Assembly (NCBI GenBank): GCA_934663775.1
Contig: CAKUKU010000021.1
Span: 1-27,262 of the forward strand
Direction of reading: 5' to 3'
Source of the DNA: an uncultured Ellagibacter sp.
Lineage (GTDB): Bacteria; Actinomycetota; Coriobacteriia; Coriobacteriales; Eggerthellaceae
DNA: 27,262 nt
Part shown: piece by piece, positions 1-5,888 of the stretch
Layout of the letters: each line of letters begins with the position of its first letter
Numbering within the stretch: the first letter of the stretch is position 1
The notes under the pieces: model-generated
Databases searched by the model: none
Told to the model about the DNA's origin: nothing
The model's input: the letters and a program-made list of their open reading frames with translations, nothing else
Position numbers and translations under genes: made by a program

Positions 1-54
1 GAGGGAGTGGCGCGCGTTCGCGAAGCGAACGCGCGAATCCCTACTTCTCCGCCA
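1..54 (+). tRNA. Possible tRNA-Ser 3' end, cut by window edge
   Basis: The last part, CGAATCCCTACTTCTCCGCCA without its final base, fits the T-loop, T-stem and acceptor 3' strand of a serine-type tRNA, with discriminator G and an encoded CCA at 52-54. A terminator follows directly. The 5' part of the gene lies outside the window. The T-arm is odd. Between a plausible AGGG strand at 2-5 and the CGAAT at 34-38 sits a perfect 11-bp palindrome (arms 11-21 and 25-35) where a normal T-loop has only two more bases. It could be an interrupted tRNA, a tRNA fragment left by integration, or another RNA that resembles a tRNA at its 3' end. Confidence 0.35.
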
Positions 55-64
55 CTGAATCGAC

Positions 65-90
65 AGCCCTCGCAACCGCGGGGGCTTTTT
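65..90 (+). terminator. Rho-independent terminator
   Basis: A nine-base-pair stem (AGCCCTCGC with GCGGGGGCT, one G-T pair) closes an AACC loop and is followed by a run of five T. It would end the plus-strand transcript of the tRNA-like sequence at the left edge. Confidence 0.75.
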
Positions 91-122
91 CGTCCCCGGG
101 AACTCCCAGGGTTTCCTGAACG

Positions 123-171
123 CGAGAAGGCGGGCCAGCTTGCCGAATCGGCTTGCCAGCCCGCCTTCTCG
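123..171. repeat. Long hairpin 3' of the symporter gene
   Basis: Arms at 123-135 and 159-171 (core GAGAAGGCGGGC with its reverse complement) form a stem of at least 12 bp, with a smaller hairpin (GCCG/CGGC) inside the loop. It lies 65 bases past the symporter stop codon. Neither strand has a clear T-run after it, so it may be a weak terminator or a transcript-end stabiliser. Confidence 0.4.
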
Positions 172-236
172 AAACGAGTGCGATTTCTCATGCGCTTGAG
201 CTTGCGCCCGCGTCCCGCAAAGGGCGTGCCGCCCGC

Positions 237-1748
237 TTACGCCGTCGCTTCCTCGGGCTTCCAGTCGTCGGAGGTGTCGCGCGGCGCAAGGTTGTCCTCG
301 TCGCCCGCGGCCTCGTCAAGGCGCTTGAAGTAATCCTTTGTCTCCTTCACCACCACGCCGGACAGCACGATGAGCGCGATCATGTTCGGGATGGCCATGC
401 AGGCGTTGAAGATGTCGGCGATGGTCCACACGGCGGAAACGGTCATGTAGGGGCCGATGAAAACGGCGAGGATGTAGAGCCAGCGGTAGGTCTTCACGGC
501 CTTCTTCGAGCCGCCGGAGAGGTACTCCAGGCAACGCTCGCCGTAGTAGTCCCAGCCGAGGATGGTGGTGAAGCCGAACAGCGCCAGGCACACCATCAGG
601 ACAAACGACACGACTTCGCCGGGGATGAAAGGCAGGCCCGCCTGGAACGCTGCGGTGGTGACGGCGGCGCCTTCAAGGCCGGGGATCTGGTATGCGCCGG
701 TCATGACGAGCGCGAGGCCGGTCATGGAGCACACGATGATGGTGTCGAGGAAGGTGCCGGTCATCGACACGAGGCCCTGGCGCACCGGCTCTTTCGTCTG
801 CGCAGCCGCGGCGGCGATAGGCGCGGAGCCCAGGCCTGCCTCATTGGAGAAGATGCCGCGCGCGATGCCCTTCTGCATGGCGATGATGATCGCGCCGAGC
901 GCGCCGCCTGCAGCAGCACGCAGGCCGAAGGCGCTTTGGACGATGGTGACGAGCGCGTCGGGCAGCGCGGTTATGTTCAGCACGATGAGGATGAGCGAGA
1001 ACGCCACGTAAATCACGACCATCACGGGGATGACCTTCTCGGAGACGCTCGCGATGCGCTTAAGGCCGCCGATGACGACGAGGCCGACGACGATCGCGAC
1101 GAGAAGCGACCCGATCACGGTGGCGATGGAGTAGTCCATGCCAAGGATGCTCACGGTTGCAGACTTGTTGGGGTCGAAGAAGCCGGTGATTGCGGAGTTG
1201 ATGGAGTTGACCTGAGTAAACGTACCAATGCCGAACAGGCCGACGCACATGCCGAAGAACGCGAAGATCTTCGCGAGCCACTTCCAGGAAATCTGGGGCA
1301 GGCGCTTTCCCATGCCGCGCTCGATGTAGTAGAACGGGCCGCCGAGCACGTGGCCGTCCTTGTCGATGCTGCGGAACTTCACCGCGAGCAGGCCCTCGGA
1401 GTACTTGGTCGCCATGCCGAACAGGGCGGCAACCCACATCCAGAACATGGCGCCCGGGCCGCCAGCGACGACTGCGGTCGCCACGCCGACGATGTTGCCG
1501 GTGCCGATAGTCGCAGAAAGTGCGGTGCACAGAGCGCCGAACGACGACACCTCGCCGGTCGCGTCTTCGCCTTTCTCGTTTTTCAGCATGTAGCGCAGGG
1601 CGCGGGGCAGCTTGCTGAACTGCAGGCCGCGCAGGCGCACGGTCAGAAGAATGCCGCCGAACAGGATGAGCACCATCAAGGGCACGCCCCAGATGAAGTC
1701 GTCGATGGCATTGAGCACGTTGTTGAACGCGCTGAAGAAGTCTTCCAC
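237..1748 (-). CDS. Sodium:alanine/glycine symporter (AGCS family)
   Basis: This 503-residue polytopic membrane protein should import alanine or glycine with sodium. It matches the AGCS (AlsT/DagA/GlyP) family in length and in its hallmark region: GTGNIVGVATAV, then GGPGAMFWMW and TKYSEGLLAVKFR. About ten to eleven hydrophobic segments run through the protein, and the C-terminal tail is acidic and hydrophilic. The GTG start is chosen because AGGAGG lies four bases upstream and the N-terminus (MEDFFSAFNNVLNAI) is typical of the family. A glycine riboswitch sits in the roughly 350-base leader, so glycine is a likely substrate and inducer. The gene stands alone. A long overlapping frame on the other strand is a shadow. 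The family is certain; which amino acid it carries is inferred from the riboswitch. Confidence 0.95.
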   Translation of the reverse strand: MEDFFSAFNNVLNAIDDFIWGVPLMVLILFGGILLTVRLRGLQFSKLPRALRYMLKNEKGEDATGEVSSFGALCTALSATIGTGNIVGVATAVVAGGPGAMFWMWVAALFGMATKYSEGLLAVKFRSIDKDGHVLGGPFYYIERGMGKRLPQISWKWLAKIFAFFGMCVGLFGIGTFTQVNSINSAITGFFDPNKSATVSILGMDYSIATVIGSLLVAIVVGLVVIGGLKRIASVSEKVIPVMVVIYVAFSLILIVLNITALPDALVTIVQSAFGLRAAAGGALGAIIIAMQKGIARGIFSNEAGLGSAPIAAAAAQTKEPVRQGLVSMTGTFLDTIIVCSMTGLALVMTGAYQIPGLEGAAVTTAAFQAGLPFIPGEVVSFVLMVCLALFGFTTILGWDYYGERCLEYLSGGSKKAVKTYRWLYILAVFIGPYMTVSAVWTIADIFNACMAIPNMIALIVLSGVVVKETKDYFKRLDEAAGDEDNLAPRDTSDDWKPEEATA

Positions 1749-1818
1749 TGTTCCTCCTCGAAATCCGTTGTCGATCGCAATTTCGAACGGCTATCCCTTC
1801 GGGCCTTAGGGAGGAATC

Positions 1819-1850
1819 GCGCGCCGAGTCGTCGCTCGGGGGTTGCGCGC
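1819..1850 (-). other. Leader hairpin between riboswitch and symporter
   Basis: In the symporter leader, GCGCGC arms (1819-1824 and 1845-1850) enclose a CGAG/CTCG stem. The hairpin lies between the glycine aptamer and the start codon and may be part of the expression platform. No T-run follows it, which fits control of translation or processing better than intrinsic termination. A C/T-rich stretch lies between it and the aptamer. Confidence 0.35.
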
Positions 1851-1924
1851 TTAAAGGGGGAACGGCAGAACAAAAGAAAAGGGAAAAGCGAAATGCAACA
1901 CGCATATGCGACAAGCAGTAAGTT

Positions 1925-2065
1925 TTTCTCTGTCCTTTTGCCTGAGAGTTTCAACGAAACGCGCCTGTGACCAGGTTGTTTCGCCTTGCCCCTTCGGCAC
2001 CCAACCAATTGGGATTCTCCAGAGGCCCCTTCGGCGCCCTGTCTCCTTTGGGGGATTCAGAGCGA
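1925..2065 (-). promoter_or_regulatory. Glycine riboswitch
   Basis: On the minus strand the segment ends with the conserved GAAACTCTCAGGCAAAAGGA core and CAGAG, and it contains GCCGAAGGGGCAA. The closing P1 helix is CTCTG (2020-2024) with CAGAG (1928-1932), giving one complete aptamer at 1928-2024. Just upstream, at about 2025-2065, a second GCCGAAGGGGC element follows a CCAAAGGAGACAG stretch that resembles an aptamer 3' end. It lacks the full second half, so it looks like a degenerate partner or 'ghost' aptamer. The RNA should sense glycine and control the symporter below it. Confidence 0.93.
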
Positions 2066-2099
2066 GTCATAAGGGGTGACGCTTTGAAATTGTGGGGTC

Positions 2100-2129
2100 A
2101 TTGTAGGCACATCACTCCACCCGGCGCAA
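2100..2129 (-). promoter_or_regulatory. Promoter of the riboswitch-symporter transcript
   Basis: On the minus strand a -35 TTGCGC (2124-2129) is separated by 18 bases from a -10 TACAAT (2100-2105). Transcription would begin near 2093, about 30 bases before the riboswitch. Its position in front of a well-identified leader supports it. Confidence 0.55.
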
Positions 2130-2275
2130 GTGATTTTTTGCGATTTGGCGGAAATCCGATGCCGAGTGTGGAAATTGAAGGCGCATGTCGCGGCGAGCGG
2201 CAAAGGGGCTTTGCGCGGGAAGGCGCGGCGAAAGCCAAGGTGGGAACCTCGGCTTGGAGCGCTAGCGGGAGAAAA

Positions 2276-2351
2276 TGGCGCCCCTGAGAGGACTCGAACC
2301 TCCGACGCACGGTTTAGGAAACCGACGCTCTATCCGCTGAGCTACAGGGGC
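2276..2351 (-). tRNA. tRNA-Arg (anticodon CCT)
   Basis: The minus-strand sequence folds into a 76-nt cloverleaf: acceptor GCCCCTG with CAGGGGC, D-stem GCTC/GAGC, anticodon loop TTCCTAA (CCT, reads AGG), T-arm GGAGG-TTCGAGT-CCTCT, then G and an encoded CCA. The outermost anticodon-stem pair (27-43) is a T-T mismatch. No other tRNA lies beside it. Confidence 0.95.
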
Positions 2352-2517
2352 GCGTGACGCGGCAGTCCCGATTCTACCAGAAAGTCGCCCCGCGCTCGCT
2401 TCAAGCTGGCACGCCGCGCAAGGGCTACGCAATCCGCCTACGCGCGACGCTTTCCGTGCACGCTTATGCTCGAGAGCTCGTTTCTCGCTATGGCGGGTTT
2501 TTCGAAAGAGGGTCGAT

Positions 2518-2662
2518 GAAGCCTGGCGAATTAGCTCGAGGAATTATGATTCGCCAGGCTCCATCTTGGAGAAAGGAGTGGCCCAGGGGAGAGGGGAGCT
2601 CCCGCTGGGCCCAAGGAGGGGATTGCGACGCGTATAGATACGTCGCCTCTGCTTTTCTAGGG
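2518..2662. other. Cluster of three stem-loops, possible structured RNA
   Basis: Three hairpins follow one another. AGCCTGGCGAAT (2520-2531) pairs perfectly with 2549-2560. GGCCCA (2580-2585) pairs with 2606-2611 and partly extends inward. GCGAC plus GTAT (2625-2635) pairs with 2638-2646, leaving a 2-nt bulge. On the plus strand the third is followed by CTCTGCTTTTCT, a weak T-rich tail. The transcribed strand is not clear, and I recognise no known RNA family. Confidence 0.35.
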
Positions 2663-2827
2663 GTTGAAAGCAGCGCAGCGAGTAAGGAGGGGAGCCTTCT
2701 CAGCTACTGAGGTCATTATATGAAGGGTCGCTCGAAAAAATGGGCTCCGAGGCGGAACGGCGCGATATGGGCGGTGAAGTGCATAAACGCTTCCGCTCAC
2801 CCCGAAAAGCGCACCGCTCGCCACCGA

Positions 2828-2857
2828 TTGAGAATAGTTGCATCTCGCCATTATAGC
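2828..2857. promoter_or_regulatory. Promoter-like sequence, possibly two-way
   Basis: On the plus strand TTGAGA (2828-2833) and TATAGC (2852-2857) are 18 bases apart. Read on the minus strand, the same place has a perfect TATAAT (2850-2855), which would drive transcription leftward into the hairpin cluster, although its -35 is poor. The plus reading could serve the gene at 3044. Confidence 0.35.
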
Positions 2858-3043
2858 GTACCGAGAATAGTGCTGAGGCCGATCCCGGCAAGCTTCCTTG
2901 GGCCGGCCCATTCCGACGCGCTTGTTCGGAGTCGCTTCATCTGCCGATTACTCAAGCTATGTGAGATGCGAGGCGCCGGTTTGCCGAGGCGCGTCCTTCC
3001 CCCGTGCATACGTTATGATGGTGAAAACGAGAAAGGATGCCTC

Positions 3044-4180
3044 ATGCCCGATATTGCCCTTCGTTTCCATAAAGATATGCTCGTCGTTTCCTCGCCCATT
3101 GCCGCTGCGCTCGCGCGCCAGGGCGTTGACGTCGATCGCGATCTCGAGCTTATGACCATTCTCGAACCCGATTCGCTTCAGGAAGCGATGCGCTTGGAAT
3201 CTATGGCGGGCGCGCAATGCCTTGTCACGAACACGGCGGGGATCACGCCTGCTCGAATGGCGCAGGTGGGTATGGAAGATCGCGCCCGCGATGTGGCGCA
3301 TGCTTCGATTGAGGTGCTGCGTGAGCTGAAGCCGCAGCATATCCTTGTGGAAATCGGACCGTGTGGGCTGCCGCTCGACGCTTCGAGCAAAGCGTCGCTC
3401 AACGAGAATCGAGCTCAGTATGCCCGTGCCGCGCGCCTGTTCGAAGACGAGCAGTTCGACGCCTTCTTTCTGAACGGGTTCGCTACGACGAGCGACCTTC
3501 TGTGCGCACTTATGGGAGTGCGCCAGGTAAGCGATATGCCGATACTCGCATCCGTCGATGCGTTTGCGGATGGCACGCTTGCAAGCGGGCGCGCAACGAT
3601 CGAAGATGCCTGCGCAATCATGGGCGAATACGGTGCTTCGGTTGCGGGCTTTGCTACGGCGAGCGGCATCGAGGAGGCATGTGCCCTTGCGGAGCGCATC
3701 GAGGCGGCCTGCAATCTGCCTATTCTCGTGCAGCTTTCCGTAGCCGAGCATAAGCCGAAGCAAGGTGGCCCAACGGATGCGAATCCCTATTACTGCCCCG
3801 ATGCGGTCGTGGATGCTGCCGTCCGCCTGCGTGCTTCGGGCGTTCAATTCCTGCGTGCGACTGGTGCCGCAACGCCTGCCTACACAGGGGCGCTCGCTGC
3901 CACGACGGCGGGGCTCGATGCGGCTTGCCGCCGTGAGGCCTCTGTCGCCGAGGGGTCGTCCGAAGGTTCATCTGGGGAGAAGATCGATTTCGCCCCCGAA
4001 GGCGCACGCCCGGGCGCATCCGATGCTGCGCCGGGAAACGCCAATGTTTCCTCAGGCGACGAGGGACGAAGCGCGGGAAATTCTCAGGCAGCCTTTTCCG
4101 TTGACGAGCAGGTGAGTGCGCTGGCAGATGCGCTGCGCGAGAAGGTCGCCGCGGCCTTCAGCGAGGGCGGGGAGGCGTAG
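3044..4180 (+). CDS. Homocysteine S-methyltransferase-like protein lacking zinc cysteines
   Basis: This 378-residue protein has the fold signatures of the homocysteine S-methyltransferase family (MetH N-terminal domain, MmuM, BhmT): TNTAGITPARM near residue 63, IGPCG near 105, and a TIM-barrel-like pattern to about residue 290. By eye alignment the three zinc cysteines are missing. The usual GxNC site reads GFAT (residue 205 is Thr), and the usual GGCCGTTP site reads RATGAATP (residues 271-278). Without them, classical homocysteine activation is unlikely. Residues about 295-350 are a Ser/Gly/Ala/Glu-rich linker before a short helical tail. The ATG at 3044 has GAAAGGA seven bases upstream; the open frame extends further 5' but without a start context. 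A small unknown gene follows five bases later. The family is likely; the reaction is unknown. Confidence 0.75.
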   Translation: MPDIALRFHKDMLVVSSPIAAALARQGVDVDRDLELMTILEPDSLQEAMRLESMAGAQCLVTNTAGITPARMAQVGMEDRARDVAHASIEVLRELKPQHILVEIGPCGLPLDASSKASLNENRAQYARAARLFEDEQFDAFFLNGFATTSDLLCALMGVRQVSDMPILASVDAFADGTLASGRATIEDACAIMGEYGASVAGFATASGIEEACALAERIEAACNLPILVQLSVAEHKPKQGGPTDANPYYCPDAVVDAAVRLRASGVQFLRATGAATPAYTGALAATTAGLDAACRREASVAEGSSEGSSGEKIDFAPEGARPGASDAAPGNANVSSGDEGRSAGNSQAAFSVDEQVSALADALREKVAAAFSEGGEA

Positions 4181-4185
4181 GCGCT

Positions 4186-4482
4186 ATGTCGTCTCGAGAG
4201 AAGAGCCCCTATTATGGAGCTTTGCAGCAGGTGGTCGATTCCCTGTTCGCGGATTTGACGGAAGAGGAGCGCATCGCCGATATGGCGGGTATTCCCGGCG
4301 CGCGCAAAGTGCGCAGGCTCGATGTGATTATGGCGGCTGAGGCAGTCGACCTGCCCGACGACCTGCGCGAAATCGTGAATCTACTGCCTCCGAGCACCTT
4401 CACGCGCCGCCGTTTGTGCGATCAGCTGAATTCCGCCGTCGGGGGGCATGCCTGGGGGCAAAAATACGGCACCGTCGAGTAG
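4186..4482 (+). CDS. Small conserved-looking protein of unknown function
   Basis: This 98-residue, mostly alpha-helical soluble protein begins MSSREKSPYYGALQ. It has no signal peptide, membrane segment or Cys motif. The middle is acidic with charged helices (DLTEEERIADMAG), followed by LPPSTFTRRRLCDQLNSAV. GGAGG lies about ten bases before the ATG, and the start is five bases after the stop of the methyltransferase-like gene, so the two are probably co-transcribed and may act together. I do not recognise the family. Codon use resembles that of its neighbours. Confidence 0.7.
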   Translation: MSSREKSPYYGALQQVVDSLFADLTEEERIADMAGIPGARKVRRLDVIMAAEAVDLPDDLREIVNLLPPSTFTRRRLCDQLNSAVGGHAWGQKYGTVE

Positions 4483-4520
4483 GCGTGGCGATCACGGCGG
4501 CGGAATGGAGCAAAACCCTT

Positions 4521-4695
4521 AGTTGGTGGTCAACTGGACGAGTTGTGCGCTGTTCGCTTTCACTCGATTTCCGCTGGGAGAATTTGCGACCAGGCATTTT
4601 GTTGTCAGGGGGGCTCGAAGGGACGCTCGCTTCGCGAAAAACCGCTGTTATCCGAACTTTTCAGCGCGCACAACTCGTCTAGTTGACCACCAACT
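4521..4695. repeat. Element with long terminal inverted repeats (MITE-like)
   Basis: The left arm at 4521-4552 (begins AGTTGGTGGTCAACTGGACG) and the right arm at 4662-4695 are reverse complements over about 32 bases, with one substitution and a two-base insertion in the right arm. About 109 bases lie between. No transposase is encoded. I see no exact target-site duplication, only CCTT near both flanks. It may be a miniature inverted-repeat element or a long-stem RNA. Confidence 0.65.
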
Positions 4696-4726
4696 CGCCT
4701 TACTGCTCGCGAGCTGCCATGGATAT

Positions 4727-4755
4727 TTGTTGTCGATGGCGTGAATGTATATATG
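4727..4755 (+). promoter_or_regulatory. Possible promoter upstream of the ferredoxin-like gene
   Basis: TTGTTG (4727-4732) is followed after 17 bases by TATATG (4750-4755), in an AT-rich patch that stands out from the GC-rich surroundings. A second AT-rich site, CATATAAT, lies about 20 bases downstream. The next gene starts at 5012, so the leader would be about 250 bases and would include the tandem repeat. Confidence 0.4.
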
Positions 4756-4832
4756 GTAGTAAATCAGTAGCATATAATTCGCAGAAATCAGGGGCTGAGC
4801 CAATATGTGGTGGATGCGGTTTGGCTGGGTCC

Positions 4833-4921
4833 GACCGCAAAGAGGTGCCTGCCCCGGCCGCTAAGAGGCGCTGGCCCCGACCGCTAGGATTAGGTTGACC
4901 CCGACTGCTCGGTGATGGGCC
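4833..4921. repeat. Degenerate 23-bp tandem repeat, about four units
   Basis: Units start at 4833, 4856, 4879 and 4903 (23, 23, 24 and at least 19 bases) and share the pattern GACCGCTAAGAGGCGCTGGC followed by CCC. The second unit is closest to the consensus and the others differ at several bases. The array lies in the leader of the ferredoxin-like gene. There are no CRISPR-like spacers. Confidence 0.6.
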
Positions 4922-5011
4922 GAATCGGCTCTGGCCTGTGGATGGGTCGGTCGGTTCGTGGGTTGATCGGCCTCGACTCGTAGCAAGGCAAAACGACTGA
5001 GGGGGGAGTTC

Positions 5012-5740
5012 ATGATACGAACGGTTATTCATATCGATGAGGACAAATGCACGGGGTGCGGCCTGTGCGCGGACGCGTGCCACGAGGGCGCGATCGGCAT
5101 GGTCGACGGTAAGGCGAAGCTCTTGCGCGACGATTTCTGCGACGGCATGGGCGATTGCCTGCCGTCATGTCCGGCGGATGCCATCTCGTTTGTCGAGCGC
5201 GAGGCGCTGCCTTACGACGAGGCTGCCGTTGCCGCAGCTCAGGCGGCGAGGAGCGCTGCCGCTCCGGCGGCGGGCCACTTCGGGCACGGTGGAGGGTGCC
5301 CGGGCTCGCGCGCCCAGGTGCTCCACGATACGCGCGAGGGGCAGCAGGTGGCGCCGACGGCTGGCGACATCGAGGCGCAAAGCCAGCTTGCCCAGTGGCC
5401 GTGCCAGATAAAGCTCATGCCCCTTCAGTCCCCGTATTATCAGGGAGCTGACCTTCTCATCGCGGCCGACTGCACGGCGTTCGCCTATGCGTCGTTTCAC
5501 GATCGCTATATGCGCGGCAAGGTCACGGTCATCGGGTGCCCCAAGCTCGACGCCGTTGACTACACCGAGAAGCTGGCTTCGATCATCGCGCTCAACGATA
5601 TTCGTTCGGTTACTATCTGTCGCATGGAAGTGCCGTGCTGCGGCGGCCTTGAGCGCGCTGCGGAAAATGCGCTTGCGGCCAGCGGAAAGAACCTTCCGAT
5701 CGAGGTTGTCACGTTCTCTGTGCGCGGTGAGGTCCTCTAG
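5012..5740 (+). CDS. 4Fe-4S ferredoxin-type protein with C-terminal cysteine domain
   Basis: This 242-residue cytoplasmic protein should bind Fe-S clusters and carry electrons. The N-terminal ferredoxin domain has C13, C16, C19 and C23 (CTGCGLCADACHEGAI) and a second group at C43, C49 and C53 (ending CLPSCPADAI). The second group has an irregular C-x5-C spacing, so two full clusters are not certain. An Ala/Gly-rich linker (about 70-120) leads to a C-terminal domain with conserved-looking cysteines: LIAADCTAFAY, VIGCPKLD and MEVPCCGGLE. This layout occurs in stand-alone Fe-S proteins of anaerobes. The ATG has GAGGGGGGAG just upstream. The gene is single, with a terminator 40 bases downstream. 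Its partner is unknown. Confidence 0.88.
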   Translation: MIRTVIHIDEDKCTGCGLCADACHEGAIGMVDGKAKLLRDDFCDGMGDCLPSCPADAISFVEREALPYDEAAVAAAQAARSAAAPAAGHFGHGGGCPGSRAQVLHDTREGQQVAPTAGDIEAQSQLAQWPCQIKLMPLQSPYYQGADLLIAADCTAFAYASFHDRYMRGKVTVIGCPKLDAVDYTEKLASIIALNDIRSVTICRMEVPCCGGLERAAENALAASGKNLPIEVVTFSVRGEVL

Positions 5741-5780
5741 TCGGACAACCGTAGTTCGCCGTCGCTTTGCACGCATGCTG

Positions 5781-5822
5781 CGCCCCGGGTTCGCCCATGC
5801 TGGCAGACTCGGGGCGTTTTTG
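5781..5822 (+). terminator. Rho-independent terminator
   Basis: CGCCCCG (5781-5787) pairs with CGGGGCG (5810-5816), with two more pairs inside across a mismatch. A run of five T follows. It ends the ferredoxin-like gene's transcript. Confidence 0.75.
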
Positions 5823-5888
5823 CGTTTCGCTTGATGAGGCGTGGTATCATCTGTGCAAACGGGCGCGCGAGAGACGGAGGTGAGCGCA

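Larger units (their letters stand above)
2353..3043. other. Non-coding stretch, no convincing gene
   Basis: Short open frames here lack ribosome binding sites and family features, and I do not call any of them. The segment holds three strong hairpins (2518-2662) and a promoter-like pair at 2828-2857. The last 30 bases hold TATGAT (3014-3019), a possible -10 for the gene at 3044, and that gene's ribosome binding site. Confidence 0.6.

Noticed and set aside
1..54. tmRNA or tRNA-Tyr 3' end
   Set aside because: The CTTCTCC acceptor strand could fit tyrosine, but discriminator G suits serine better; tmRNA 3' ends in this group end differently.
153..1970. 605-codon open frame on the plus strand
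   Set aside because: It is the antisense shadow of the AGCS symporter and riboswitch; His/Asp/Arg-rich composition with no family motif and no ribosome site.
2657..2911. 84-codon minus-strand frame near the hairpin cluster
   Set aside because: No ribosome site or recognisable protein features, and it overlaps a hairpin and a promoter-like site.
4833..4921. CRISPR-like array
   Set aside because: Units are directly adjacent, degenerate and have no spacers; no cas genes are present.
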